From positions 62,001 to 126,000 of the forward strand of contig CAVPOO010000014.1 of NCBI GenBank assembly GCA_963707015.1: 64,000 bases of DNA, given 5' to 3'. The number at the start of each line of letters is the position of its first letter. Position 1 is the stretch's first letter. The notes under the pieces are model-generated. The model was not told the DNA's origin. It made no database searches and saw only the letters and a list, made by a program, of their open reading frames with translations. Source of the DNA: CAVPOO01 sp963707015. GTDB lineage: Bacteria; Pseudomonadota; Gammaproteobacteria; Thiohalobacterales; Thiohalobacteraceae. A program made the position numbers and the translations under genes. Below are positions 18,121 to 27,356 of this stretch, one piece after another.

Positions 18121-18735
18121 ATGACTGAGAACATTAAGGTCAAATTGTGGATTCCAAAGCTGCACAATGACGGGTTGCCGTTCAGCGCTCAGGCATGGAA
18201 AACGTTCAATATAATCCTGAAATCATCACTCGATGGTGTCACCAGGGATGATAAAAGCGACATTGCGCATAACTCCGATGAAAACGCGCGGGAGCACAAG
18301 CAGGACGTGTGCGAATACGAAATGGTGATTCCGGCCAACAGACTGAAATGTATCGACAGGATGGCCAGATCGGCGAAGGATATCTTTGGTCGGCAGTGTA
18401 TCCTGCGTCTGGCGACCGATGTCGACGCCACGGTGATATCACTGTGTTACGACAAACGTGTAGACAGCGATTCGTTCACGATCGGGATGAACAATCGTAA
18501 TCATGGAATCACCGGGCTGACGCTGCCATTCAATAGCCACAGCTTCGCGACATTAGACGATTTATATAACAAGCCGGTTAGCCCTGGTTTATTAACCGGA
18601 TCTGACTCGCCGTTCAAGTTTGTCAAATTCAGTCAGGGCGATCCGGCGGAACAAATCGAATGGTTAAACACGCACTGCGAAAGCATCATCATCTATGGCG
18701 ATGAGCCAATGTTGGAATACGCATGCCGAGAATGA
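18121..18735 (+). CDS. Hypothetical protein, AT-richer than its surroundings
   Basis: A 204-residue soluble protein without signal peptide or membrane segment. A GGAAATAG ribosome site precedes the ATG. It looks like a globular alpha/beta protein (VKLWIPKLHNDGLPFS ... EYEMVIPANRLKCIDRM ... TVISLCYDKR) with a possible conserved end, ESIIIYGDEPMLEYACRE. No family is recognised. Codon use is clearly less GC-biased than in the neighbouring SbcCD-like genes, and it is flanked on both sides by 340-410 bp of empty DNA. This fits recent acquisition. Confidence 0.65.
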   Translation: MTENIKVKLWIPKLHNDGLPFSAQAWKTFNIILKSSLDGVTRDDKSDIAHNSDENAREHKQDVCEYEMVIPANRLKCIDRMARSAKDIFGRQCILRLATDVDATVISLCYDKRVDSDSFTIGMNNRNHGITGLTLPFNSHSFATLDDLYNKPVSPGLLTGSDSPFKFVKFSQGDPAEQIEWLNTHCESIIIYGDEPMLEYACRE

Positions 18736-19075
18736 CGTTGCCCTTATGGCTGACGGTTGCTGGTAATTGTCAACACACGCAGGACGTTTTCCTGACCGAT
18801 ATTTCCCTCAAAAACCGCAGCCCCTGGTCTGTGTCTCCTGCCGCTATTCCTCACCCGGTCAAGTATCCTTGAATCGCAGGATTGCATCGATTCCCATCGA
18901 CTTTCCCCGGAGGCCGCCTGCCCTGTAGCATTAATCCCGACAGGTCGCCTGCACGGATTCGCCGGATCAGGTCGCAGGGAAGGCGCGGTGCAGAGCGAGG
19001 GTTTTTTCGGCCGAAGCGGCGAAGTTCAGCACGGATTCGTGGCGATAGCGGGATAAAGACCCGGCCGGAGCGTGT
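18736..19075. other. Intergenic gap, nothing recognised
   Basis: About 340 bp between convergent genes. No terminator or reading frame stands out. Confidence 0.4.
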
Positions 19076-19783
19076 TCAGTTAACGGGGAGACGTGCGCGC
19101 AGGGCGTCGCGATCATACCACCAGTTATCGCCAGCCATGACATCGAGAATCTGTGCCAGTCGAGGCAGGAATTCCGCGGGGTCATTCAATTGCAGCATCT
19201 GCATCCAGGTGTTGAAGGTATCCTGATCCTCGATTCCCCTGTGTCGCTTCGCAACGTGCGCCAGGATCTGTGTCGTCAGGAACGTCAGGCTTTCGTGTTG
19301 ATCCTCACTGGCACGAATGTCAGCAAGGTGGTGAGCGGCGGCGGCTGCGACGGCGCCGCCATCGGAGTCGTCCGGGGTTTCATCGACGATATGCTGCAAC
19401 AGGGCGACCGATGTCTCGGGTTTGATGGGAAAGGTGACGGACAGCCAGGTGCCGTTCGCCAGTGCGATGATCGATTCCTCTCTGTCCGCCCGATAGAGGA
19501 TATCGCACGCCTCGGCCGCCTCCTGCCAGGCTTGCTGCTCGGCAAAAACGTCGAAGGCAGTGCGCGCCTGCGTCCAGGCGTCATCGTTTCTGCCGAGCCC
19601 CAGCAGTGCCTCGGCGATATCCAGTGCGATGCGCGCGCGATCCAGCGCGGTTGCGGTCGAGGGCAACTCGGCGAGGTGCTGCTGATGTGCCGCAAGCAGT
19701 TGCTCGAGTTCGGCCTGTGACTCAAATGGACTCTGTGCCTGGATGAGATCGGTCAGGTGTTTTTCAGTTTCGTGTTCCGACAT
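19076..19783 (-). CDS. Hypothetical helical-repeat (TPR-like) protein
   Basis: A 235-residue acidic cytoplasmic protein. It is almost entirely amphipathic helix with the TPR-like rhythm ARIALDIAEALLGLGRNDDAWTQ then AFDVFAEQQAWQEAAEACDILYRA. A non-helical patch (NGTWLSVTFPI) follows, then ALLQHIVDETP and AAAHHLADIRASE. The C-terminus has a conserved-looking DNWWYDRDALR. It resembles a scaffold or adaptor rather than an enzyme. It is monocistronic; no partner can be named. Confidence 0.65.
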   Translation of the reverse strand: MSEHETEKHLTDLIQAQSPFESQAELEQLLAAHQQHLAELPSTATALDRARIALDIAEALLGLGRNDDAWTQARTAFDVFAEQQAWQEAAEACDILYRADREESIIALANGTWLSVTFPIKPETSVALLQHIVDETPDDSDGGAVAAAAAHHLADIRASEDQHESLTFLTTQILAHVAKRHRGIEDQDTFNTWMQMLQLNDPAEFLPRLAQILDVMAGDNWWYDRDALRARLPVN

Positions 19784-20169
19784 GTCGTCTGGTAGCTAAA
19801 GAATCGATTGCAGGGGATCCGTAACGGGCGGCATTGCCCGATAAGAATCAGTGGTCGCAAAGTATACCCGAGTCGGTCATGGCAGCCACGCAGGGTGTTC
19901 TATCGAAAGTGACGTTTTGTTCATTACGTAATATTATCCCGATCAACAGGCGGGGAATACGCCACGGTGAATCAATGAGGTCAGAGTCACTGCTCTCCGA
20001 TCACCCTGCGCTTCGCGATGCCGGCACATGCCGCGACCGGGTAACACCTTGATTATCAGGGAGCGGATGGTGGTTTTGCGCTGCGCGCAGCCGGCGCCTG
20101 CGAAGGCGCAGGTCCGCAATGCTGCATGAGTCAGAGCTCCCCTGATTCTGGAAAGGACAGGATTCATAA
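19784..20169. other. Intergenic gap, nothing recognised
   Basis: About 385 bp between divergent genes, presumably carrying both promoters. A GC-rich partly palindromic segment (GCGCTGCGCGCAGCCGGCGC, around 20077-20096) is the only notable item. Confidence 0.4.
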
Positions 20170-20577
20170 GTGCGAGACATTATCACCGTTGCCACGCATC
20201 AACGCGAAACGCTGGTTGATATTACTGAGCAGGTAAGACAGCTCGTACGCGCCAGCGGTGTGCGAGATGGCATTGTTACCGTTTATGCACAAGGTGCCAC
20301 GGCCGCAGTGATGATTCAGGAAAACTGGGACGAGAGTGTGCAGACGGATGTCGTCAACTTTTTGCGTCAGATCATTCCCAAGGGTGTCTGGCTGCATGAC
20401 CGGCAGGACGGGAATGGCGATTCGCATTTAAAAGCTGGCCTCGTGGGGCCCTCGGAAACGGTGCCTGTTATTGATGGCAAACTGGGATTGTCAACCTGGC
20501 AGAACATTTTTCTTTGCGAGTTCGATGGGCCGCGTTCCGAACGTCATATCGTATGCACCGTGATAAACGATAAATGA
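20170..20577 (+). CDS. YjbQ/UPF0047 family protein (secondary thiamine-phosphate synthase type)
   Basis: A 135-residue protein of normal family length beginning at GTG. The hallmark features are VYAQGATAAVMIQENWD in the first half and GDSHLKAGLVGPSETVPV (the conserved D-x-H-x-K metal/ligand region), then LGLSTWQNIFLCEFDGPRSERHI. E. coli YjbQ can supply thiamine-phosphate synthase activity at low efficiency; the true role is unresolved. A second protein with a thiamine link, the MTH1187-type at 45.3 kb, is unlinked. Confidence 0.92.
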   Translation: MRDIITVATHQRETLVDITEQVRQLVRASGVRDGIVTVYAQGATAAVMIQENWDESVQTDVVNFLRQIIPKGVWLHDRQDGNGDSHLKAGLVGPSETVPVIDGKLGLSTWQNIFLCEFDGPRSERHIVCTVINDK

Positions 20578-20668
20578 ACACAGCAGACAGCGGACAGACA
20601 ACGTTTTACCTTTCTCAAAATACAGGCGATCAGGTGAGCGTGGCCTGTCCCCTGTCGGCTGTTCTGCT

Positions 20669-21946
20669 TCACTCCGTCTCTTCAGGAGCCGTCGCCTGGC
20701 CGCGATAGGATCGTGGCGGCGGCGCTTGCCTGAAGAGCGGCGGCGGATAGTTCCCGTAGAAGCGTGGCTGTGGCCAGGCGGCTGGCGGTGGGTAGGGGCG
20801 GTAAGCGGGTGGACGATAGCGAGGCGGCGGTCGTGGAGCGACCGGTTTGGAATCGGGCTCAATCGTGGTCGCCGGTTCCGGCGTGTTCTCGGTTGTTGTA
20901 ACAGGCGCGGGGGGGGCGGCCTGTGTGACCGGGGGCGCCGCAGCCACGGACGGGGTGGCCTGTGTGTCCTTGGCAACCGCAACGACGGGCTGGCTTTCCT
21001 GTCGATCCCTTTTGACCATCACTGCACGGGTCGCTGTCGGCTTCATGCTGTCGTGTTCCGTGTGCCAGTAACGGTAGCCCCACAATCCGAACAGCGTGAT
21101 GAGGCCGAACACCAGGATCAGGTGCACGGGCATATGACGTCTGGAGCCAGCGGTTGCGAGGTTGAGGTCCTGAGCGCAAGGCACCACCTCCGTTTCGCGC
21201 CCGGTTTTCTGTTCTGCCTGCTGCGGTGTTGATTGTGCAGCAGGCAGCGTATCCGGCAGTGGCGTGGCATCGGCCGCGTCCACCTCGGCGAGCGTCGGCT
21301 TAGACACCGGCACCGGCACCGGCGCGAGGCGCGCGGGCTGGGCGTTTCCGGGTTCTGCCTGCGCAGCGGCGATCGGTGCCGACGCGGTTGCTACGGGTTC
21401 CTCCGTGGCCGTCTTTTTACCGGTCTCGCGCGGTTTTACCGGTTTGGCCGCAGCAGCACTGGCTTTCTTGCCGTGCTTGGATGACTTCCTGCCCTTGCCA
21501 GCCTTCCCCTCCTTGTCGTGCCTGCGTGACTTCTTTTCCTTGCCGGCCTTCTCGGATTTGGCGTTCTTGTCGGTTCTGGTGGGCTCTGGCGCTTCGACAG
21601 GCTCTGTGCCAGCCGGCGACCTGGTTGAGGTAACGGCAGTGCTGCCAGTGGTACCCGGGAATTCCGCGCGTGGCTCAGCAGACGAGGGCAGACCAGGGGG
21701 CGTGCCTGGCTCGGTCGCCGGCCCGGTTGGACTGGATTTTGACCCCGATCCGGACGTGGTGTTATCCCGGCTTGCGGTCTTGTCCGTCGCCAGCGTTTCC
21801 TCGGTGACCTCCTTGTCGGTCTCCTCGGGGTGAAGCGGATCCGGTTCTCCGGCTGATACATCCGGGGCATCACTCAGGAAATGATGGCTGACCCGTTTCA
21901 GGAGTTTCGATCGCGGGTCGGCCGGTCGCAGTGCCTTGCTGATCAT
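20669..21946 (-). CDS. Low-complexity single-pass membrane protein, unknown
   Basis: A 425-residue protein that is mostly disordered. Residues 40-250 are rich in Thr, Ser, Pro, Glu and Lys, with a basic Lys/Gly cluster (KEKKSRRHDKEGKAGKGRK). One hydrophobic helix (MPVHLILVFGLITLFGLWGY) sits near residues 270-290. The tail is Ala/Pro/Thr-rich and ends in a Pro/Tyr/Arg stretch (PPPRYRPPAYRPYPPPAAW). It probably has a cytoplasmic disordered arm, one helix and a periplasmic proline-rich arm, in the manner of TonB-like or SPOR-linked proteins, though no domain is recognised. Confidence 0.62.
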   Translation of the reverse strand: MISKALRPADPRSKLLKRVSHHFLSDAPDVSAGEPDPLHPEETDKEVTEETLATDKTASRDNTTSGSGSKSSPTGPATEPGTPPGLPSSAEPRAEFPGTTGSTAVTSTRSPAGTEPVEAPEPTRTDKNAKSEKAGKEKKSRRHDKEGKAGKGRKSSKHGKKASAAAAKPVKPRETGKKTATEEPVATASAPIAAAQAEPGNAQPARLAPVPVPVSKPTLAEVDAADATPLPDTLPAAQSTPQQAEQKTGRETEVVPCAQDLNLATAGSRRHMPVHLILVFGLITLFGLWGYRYWHTEHDSMKPTATRAVMVKRDRQESQPVVAVAKDTQATPSVAAAPPVTQAAPPAPVTTTENTPEPATTIEPDSKPVAPRPPPRYRPPAYRPYPPPAAWPQPRFYGNYPPPLFRQAPPPRSYRGQATAPEETE

Positions 21947-22273
21947 TCTGCCCGCTCTCCGAGAGGTATCATTGGGACGTAAAGAATCGCTGCCGCGCGA
22001 ATTAGACAGGGATTATAGGGGACAGGCCGCGTTTTCCAAAAATTGATCGACCCGTTGATCGTGGTCCGTCCCGTGTCAGACCCATACCGGAAGCGGATCG
22101 GGCGGCTTGATAAGGGGAGTGATGACCGACGCTGTGATGAAAGTACCGGTCAATCGGGTCAGACTCGGCAGGCCGCCCCTGAGCATTCTTCGCCGGGATA
22201 ACGGTGCTCATGGCATCTGCCTCGTCCGTCCCAGTCTTCGCCTGGCGCCTGGCACCACCTGCCTGCCGGCGGC
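21947..22273. other. Intergenic gap, nothing recognised
   Basis: About 325 bp between the low-complexity gene's 5' end and the 3' end of the ABC permease gene. No gene or clear hairpin seen. Confidence 0.4.
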
Positions 22274-23488
22274 CTATTCATACCGCAATGCCTCGATGGG
22301 CCGCAGTCGCGACGCCTTGCGTGCCGGGTGCAGCCCGAAGAACACACCCACCAGTCCCGCGAACAGGAAGGCGATGAGCACCGACCCGGGCGTAACGCTG
22401 ACCGGCAGTTCGGAGAAGCGCGCAACTGCCATTGCGCCGCTCAGGCCGAGCAGGATGCCCAGCACGCCGCCGGCGGTGCTGAGCACCAGCGCCTCCAGCA
22501 GGAACTGCCACAGGATGTCGCGCTGGCGTGCGCCCAGGGCCATGCGGATGCCTATCTCGCGGGTGCGTTCGGTAACCGATACCAGCATGATGTTCATGAT
22601 GCCGATGCCACCCACCAGCAGGGACACAGAGGCGATGCTGCCCAGCAGCCAGGTGAACACCCGGGCGCTTTCCTCCGACGTCTGGGCGAGTTCGGCGCGG
22701 TTATACGTGCGGAAGTCGTCTGGCTGGTCTTTGCGCAGGCGGTGGCGCTGACGCAGCAGGTCCTTGATTTCCTTGAGCAGTCGAAACGAGGCCTCGCGGT
22801 CGCTGGCGACCAGCTCGATGCGCTCGATGTGGGTGATGCCCTTGAGCTTCCGCTGCACGGTGGTGAGGGGTGCGAAGATGGCGTCGTCCTGGTCCGAGCC
22901 CCAGGCGGTGGCGCCCTTCTCCGTGAGCACGCCGATCACCTGGCAGGCCAGGCCCTTGATCACGATGGATTCGCCCAGCGGGCTGCGCAACCCGAACAGC
23001 TCGCGAGCCACCGTCTGTCCCAGCACGCACACATGGCTGGCACCCAGTACGTGGCGCCGACTGATGAACTCGCCCTCGGCCAGCGGCCAGCTGCGTACCG
23101 TGGCGTAGTCGGGGGTCACGCCCTCGATAGCGGTACCCCAGTTGGTGCCGAGGTAGCGCACCTGGGCGGTGGCACGCACGCTGGGCGCCACAGCGACCAC
23201 GTCCGGCAGCTCTGCGATGGCGTCGGCGTCTTCGCGCGTCAGCGTGGTGATGCCGCCGGCGCCGGTGCGCACCCCGCCGCGGGTCACCGAGCCGGGGCGG
23301 ATCACCAGGCTGTTGGTGCCCATGCTCGCCAGCTGAGCGGCGATGCGCTGTTGGGCGCCGCTGCCGATGCCGAGCATGGCGATCACCGAGCCCACGCCGA
23401 TGACTACCCCGAGCGTCGTCAGCATGGCGCGGGTCTTGTTGCGCCCCATGGCGCGCAGGGCCAGCTGCAGGGCGGTGTACCAGTTCAT
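22274..23488 (-). CDS. MacB-type ABC transporter permease (FtsX family)
   Basis: A 404-residue membrane protein. It has the MacB permease layout: an N-terminal helix (MLTTLGVVIGVGSVIAMLGIG), a large periplasmic domain starting MGTNSLVIRPG and containing VLGQTVARELFG, then three helices with SLLVGGIGIMNIMLVSVTERTREIG and ending ARKASRLRPIEALRYE. It works with the ATPase and adaptor genes upstream in a tripartite efflux or export pump. The start overlaps the ATPase stop by 4 bp (ATGA). The ATPase is a separate gene here rather than fused as in E. coli MacB. Confidence 0.92.
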   Translation of the reverse strand: MNWYTALQLALRAMGRNKTRAMLTTLGVVIGVGSVIAMLGIGSGAQQRIAAQLASMGTNSLVIRPGSVTRGGVRTGAGGITTLTREDADAIAELPDVVAVAPSVRATAQVRYLGTNWGTAIEGVTPDYATVRSWPLAEGEFISRRHVLGASHVCVLGQTVARELFGLRSPLGESIVIKGLACQVIGVLTEKGATAWGSDQDDAIFAPLTTVQRKLKGITHIERIELVASDREASFRLLKEIKDLLRQRHRLRKDQPDDFRTYNRAELAQTSEESARVFTWLLGSIASVSLLVGGIGIMNIMLVSVTERTREIGIRMALGARQRDILWQFLLEALVLSTAGGVLGILLGLSGAMAVARFSELPVSVTPGSVLIAFLFAGLVGVFFGLHPARKASRLRPIEALRYE

Positions 23489-24168
23489 GCCTGTGCCTCG
23501 AGCCGGCCGTCGCGCAGGAACAGCCGGCGCTGGGCATGGTCGGCCACGTCCTGCTCGTGGGTAATCAGTACGATCGTCAGTCCGTCCTGGCGGTTCAGCT
23601 CATCCAGCAAGGTCATGATCTCGGCGCTGGTGGCCGTGTCGACGTTGCCGGTGGGCTCGTCGGCCAGCAGCAGCGAAGGGTGCATCACCAGGGCTCGGGC
23701 GATCGCGACGCGCTGCGCCTGACCGCCGGACAGCTGGTTGGGCAGGTGGTACAGGCGCTCGCCCAGGTCCATGCGCTCCAGGGCCTCGCGCGCCCTTTGC
23801 CGGCGCTCGGCCTTGTCGACGCCGGCGTAGATCAACGGTGTCTCAACGTTCTCCAGCGCGCTGGTGCGCGGCAGCAGGTTGAAGTTCTGGAACACGAAGC
23901 CGATCTCGCGGTTGCGCAGTGCGGCCAGCTGGTTGCTGTCCATGCGGGTCACGTCCTGGCCATGCAGCCGGTAGCTCCCGGCGTCCGGCACGTCCAGGCA
24001 GCCGAGGATATGCATCAGGGTGGACTTGCCCGAGCCGGACGGTCCCATGATCGCCGCGAACTGGCCGTGCTCGATGGTCAGGTCGATGCCGCGCAGGGCC
24101 TGGATGGTCACGCCATCCAGCACATAGGCCTTGTGCAGATCGTGTATCTCCAGCAGGGGCGCGGTCAT
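23485..24168 (-). CDS. ABC transporter ATP-binding protein (MacB/LolD type)
   Basis: A 227-residue nucleotide-binding protein. Walker A GPSGSGKST (about residues 41-49), Q-loop VFQNFNLLPRTSALENVE, signature LSGGQAQRVAIARALV and Walker B LLLADEPTGNVDT are all intact, followed by the H-loop VLITHEQDVA. It energises the FtsX-family permease downstream, coupled by an ATGA overlap. The upstream adaptor gene reads into its first codon in the present sequence, but would stop 10 bp before it if the adaptor's frame is corrected. Confidence 0.95.
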   Translation of the reverse strand: MTAPLLEIHDLHKAYVLDGVTIQALRGIDLTIEHGQFAAIMGPSGSGKSTLMHILGCLDVPDAGSYRLHGQDVTRMDSNQLAALRNREIGFVFQNFNLLPRTSALENVETPLIYAGVDKAERRQRAREALERMDLGERLYHLPNQLSGGQAQRVAIARALVMHPSLLLADEPTGNVDTATSAEIMTLLDELNRQDGLTIVLITHEQDVADHAQRRLFLRDGRLEAQA

Positions 24169-25373
24169 CGGACGGGCTCTAGAACAGGCTCAGGCCGAAG
24201 CGGCGCTTGCGCTCGACATCCTCGCGTCTGAGCGGGCACGGCGATGGGCATGCCATCGGCAAGGTCTGCGCCGCTGACCTCGGTCACCTTCTCGCCAATG
24301 ATGTCGGTGGAGACGGTGAGCGGGATGAGCGTGTCGCCGTCCACCCGCCACAGGATGGCCTGGCCGGGCTTGAGGCCCTCGCGCACGAGGTCCAGTTCCT
24401 CCTGCGGCCAGGGGGGTACGTAGCGCAACGCCGCGTGGGGCACAGTGAGGACGTTGTCCCGGTGCGCCACCTCGATGCTGACGGTGGCGGTCATGCCGGG
24501 CTTGAGCGCCAGGTCGGCGTTGTCCACATGGATGATGCAGTTGTATTTGACCACGCCGGCCTCGATCTTGGGCTGCAGCCTGACCTGGGCGACGCTGCCG
24601 TTGAACTCGCGGCGCGGGTAGGCAAACACGGTGAAGCTGACCGGCTGCCCTTCCTGCACCTGGCCGATAAAGGCCTCGTCCACATCGGCCTCCACCTGCA
24701 TCCGGGTCAGGTCGTTGGCGATGGTGAACAGGGTGGGGGCCTGCAGGCTGGCGGCTACTGTCTGGCCCACGTCGACATTGCGGGAGATGACCACCCCGTC
24801 GATGGGTGCATAGATGGTGGTGTAGTCCAGGTTGAGCTGCTCGCGTTCCAGTGCCGCCTTGGCCTGGGCCACGCTGGCGAGCTTCACCTGGTGTTCCACC
24901 TTGGCTGACTGGTAGGCGAAATCGGCGGCATCCACCACGCTCTCGGCCACCAGCTTCTTCTTTTTCATGTCGGTCTGGCGCTCGTAGTCGCGCCCGGTGT
25001 CCAGCACGCTGATCCAGGCCTTGTCGCGGGCGGCCTCAGCGCTTTTCAGATTGGCCTGGGCCTCGGCCCGCTTGGCAACGAAGATGGCCGGATCGATCTG
25101 TGCGATGATGTGGCCCTGTTTGACCTGGTCATTGAAGTCGGCATGCAGGTGCTGGATGGTGCCCGATACCTGACTGCCCACCTGCACGGTGTTGATGGGA
25201 TTCAGGGTGCCAGTGGCCGATACCACGGCGCTGATATCGCCGCGGCGAATCTGTGCCTGGCTGTACGTCGGCGTCTGCTCGGTATCGGGTTCCCGCAGCA
25301 AGTACCACGCGCCGCCGATGAGGGCTGCAAGCAGCAGGATGCCAGTCAACAGCTTTGTCATGTGATGAGCCAT
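24165..25373 (-). CDS. MacA-like periplasmic adaptor (membrane-fusion protein), C-terminus probably frameshifted
   Basis: A membrane-fusion protein of about 400 residues with an N-terminal anchor (LLTGILLLAALIGGAWYLL), a lipoyl/barrel half (RGDISAVVSATGTLNPINTVQVG), a coiled hairpin, the second lipoyl half (YTTIYAPIDGVVISRNVDVG) and a beta-barrel. It should bridge the MacB-type permease and an outer-membrane channel. The start at 25373 is chosen because the frame from 25427 adds an unlikely leader; 25361 is another option. The end as read is atypical (QTRGCRAQAPLRPEP), whereas the +1 frame gives LRREDVERKRRFGLSLF with a stop at 24179, which looks like the family's normal end. Confidence 0.88.
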   Translation of the reverse strand: MAHHMTKLLTGILLLAALIGGAWYLLREPDTEQTPTYSQAQIRRGDISAVVSATGTLNPINTVQVGSQVSGTIQHLHADFNDQVKQGHIIAQIDPAIFVAKRAEAQANLKSAEAARDKAWISVLDTGRDYERQTDMKKKKLVAESVVDAADFAYQSAKVEHQVKLASVAQAKAALEREQLNLDYTTIYAPIDGVVISRNVDVGQTVAASLQAPTLFTIANDLTRMQVEADVDEAFIGQVQEGQPVSFTVFAYPRREFNGSVAQVRLQPKIEAGVVKYNCIIHVDNADLALKPGMTATVSIEVAHRDNVLTVPHAALRYVPPWPQEELDLVREGLKPGQAILWRVDGDTLIPLTVSTDIIGEKVTEVSGADLADGMPIAVPAQTRGCRAQAPLRPEPVLEPVR

Positions 25374-25543
25374 CTGCGCTTCAGACCCTTTGGACGGTAT
25401 CATGCCGGGTATGGCGATGAAAGCCATACACCCCTGGAGTTGAGCGGCTGGCAGGCTGTCGATGATTGACGATTGACGGGGTCAGTGATAAATGGGAAGG
25501 GTTGTGACGGCTTACCGCCCTTGTTCTTACAGGACTGCCTGAC

Positions 25544-26014
25544 ATGAAACTTTATCTCGTACAGCACGGCGAAGCCTGTGCAAAGGAAGTCAATCCCGAG
25601 CGGCCCTTGACCGATCAAGGCCAGGCCGACATTGACCGGCTTGCCGCATTTCTCAAGCAGGCGGGTATCCGTATCGACAGGGTGATACACAGCGAAAAGC
25701 TACGCGCCATTCAGACGGCGGAGCGCCTGGCGGCTGCTATCGCACCCGGGGTGGAACGGGAGATTAGCGGCATCATTAATCCCAACGACAGTCCCAAGGC
25801 GTTTGACTGGCAGAGCGACAGCTGGGACAGGGCTACGCTCGTCGTCGGTCATCTGCCGTTCATGGCCAAACTGGTTTCGCATCTGGTCATCGAAGACGAA
25901 AACAGGCTCATTACGGCCTATCAGCCGGGTAGTATCGTGTGCCTGGAACTCAACAGCAATGCACACTGGCAGATCAACTGGATGCTCAGGCCGGAGTTGC
26001 TGAGCGGAAGATGA
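25544..26014 (+). CDS. sixA: SixA-type phosphohistidine phosphatase
   Basis: A 156-residue histidine-phosphatase family protein. LVQHGEACAKE is the SixA form of the RHG motif (QHG), VIHSEKLRAIQTAERL carries the conserved Arg-containing helix, and TLVVGHLPFMAKLVSHL supplies the second catalytic histidine. SixA removes phosphate from phosphohistidine carriers such as HPt domains or the PTS-Ntr protein NPr. It converges with the eight-gene operon (61 bp between stop codons) and is not part of it. Confidence 0.92.
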   Translation: MKLYLVQHGEACAKEVNPERPLTDQGQADIDRLAAFLKQAGIRIDRVIHSEKLRAIQTAERLAAAIAPGVEREISGIINPNDSPKAFDWQSDSWDRATLVVGHLPFMAKLVSHLVIEDENRLITAYQPGSIVCLELNSNAHWQINWMLRPELLSGR

Positions 26015-26075
26015 ATCAGGGAAAAGAGCGCAACCCGTGCAAACCACGGCGCATCTTTACTTTGTGATGGCGGAA

Positions 26076-27356
26076 TCAGTAATCAGTACTCGTCAGAGGT
26101 GCGCGCAGGGTCTGGGGTTTGATGAGCAGTAACTGCACCGTGCCGATGGACTGTCGCCGAAAGCCGCCTTCGCAGTAACACAGATAGTACTCCCACATGC
26201 GAATGAAACGTTCCGGGTAACCGAGCTGGCGGACTTTTTCGATATTGGCAAAGAAACGCTGACGCCAATGGCGCAAGGTGGTGGCATAATGCGGGCCGAT
26301 GTCTTCCAGATGAAAGATGCGCATATCGGTTTTACGCGCGACGGCGTCGCTCAGCGCCGCGAGCGACGGCAGACAACCGCCAGGGAAAATATAACGCTGG
26401 ATGAAGTCGACGGATTTTTCTGCCAGCGGGTAGCGCTGATCCGCAATCGTGATGGACTGCAGCAGCATTATGCCATCCGGTTTGAGTAAGTCACTGCACT
26501 TTTCAAAGTAGGTGTCGAAATACGGGTGGCCGATGGCTTCGATCATCTCGATGGAGACCAGCTTGTCGTAGCTGCCATTGAGTTCCCGGTAGTCGTCAAA
26601 CAGGAGGGTGATGCGTTCCTCCAGTCCGGCATCCTGAATGCGTTTCCGGGCATAGTCATATTGCTGTTTGGAGATAGTGGTGGTCGTCACGCGGCAGCCA
26701 TAATGTCTTGCGGCATAGAGGGCAAAGCCGCCCCAGCCGGTTCCGATTTCGAGGACATGATCAGTGGGCTTGAGCTGCAGTTTCTGGCAAACGCGTGCCA
26801 GTTTCACTTCCGACGCCTCCCGCAGTGAGGCCTGCGGGTGGTGAAAAATGCCGCAGGAATACATCATGGTGTCGTCGAGAAAAAGCTCGAACAGTTCATT
26901 GCCCAGATCATAATGCGCCTCGACATTGCGGCGGCTGCCTTTCAGGGTACTCCGATGGAGGTAACGCTGGAGAAGATGCAGCGGTTTTGTGAGCCAGGCC
27001 ATGCCCGGTGCGATCTTTTCGAGGTACTGACGATTGCAGAGAAGCAGTTCAATTATCACGGTCAGGTCATCACACTGCCAGTAGCCGTTCATGTAGGCTT
27101 CTCCGCTGCCGAGTGCGCCGTGCATCAGAACCCTGGTATAGAAGGCACTGTCGGTAACCGTAATGGTGACCGTTCGCGGAAATCTGTCGTCCTGTCGACC
27201 AAAGCGATACTGCTCGTCTCCGTCGTTCAGTATGAGTTCGCCATGACGAATGTTTTTGAGCCGAGTCAGCAGGGCGCGTTTGGCGTAGTCACAGAAAAAA
27301 CCGCCGTCCCGGGTTTGTGCGGTGGGCTTGTCGAAACACAATACAGCGGATTTCAT
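26076..27356 (-). CDS. CFA-synthase-family S-adenosylmethionine methyltransferase (last gene of the lipid operon)
   Basis: A 426-residue cyclopropane-fatty-acyl-phospholipid synthase homologue with the CFA N-terminal lipid-binding region (RHGELILNDGDEQYRFG ... FYTRVLMHGALGSGEAYM). It has the AHYDLGNELFELFLDDTMMYS active-site block at about 145-165, the SAM-binding VLEIGTGWGGFALYAA near 200, and VSIEMIEAIGHPYFDTYF. Such enzymes transfer methylene or methyl groups to the double bond of membrane fatty acids at the inner leaflet. Its ATG overlaps the DUF1365 stop (ATGA). The enzyme could make cyclopropane acids or the methylated precursor of furan fatty acids (UfaM-like); sequence alone does not decide. 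Confidence 0.92.
   Translation of the reverse strand: MKSAVLCFDKPTAQTRDGGFFCDYAKRALLTRLKNIRHGELILNDGDEQYRFGRQDDRFPRTVTITVTDSAFYTRVLMHGALGSGEAYMNGYWQCDDLTVIIELLLCNRQYLEKIAPGMAWLTKPLHLLQRYLHRSTLKGSRRNVEAHYDLGNELFELFLDDTMMYSCGIFHHPQASLREASEVKLARVCQKLQLKPTDHVLEIGTGWGGFALYAARHYGCRVTTTTISKQQYDYARKRIQDAGLEERITLLFDDYRELNGSYDKLVSIEMIEAIGHPYFDTYFEKCSDLLKPDGIMLLQSITIADQRYPLAEKSVDFIQRYIFPGGCLPSLAALSDAVARKTDMRIFHLEDIGPHYATTLRHWRQRFFANIEKVRQLGYPERFIRMWEYYLCYCEGGFRRQSIGTVQLLLIKPQTLRAPLTSTDY

Noticed and set aside
22328..23722. 464-codon plus-strand frame
   Set aside because: Antisense to the MacB-type permease and ATPase genes; His/Gly/Gln-rich composition without motifs.
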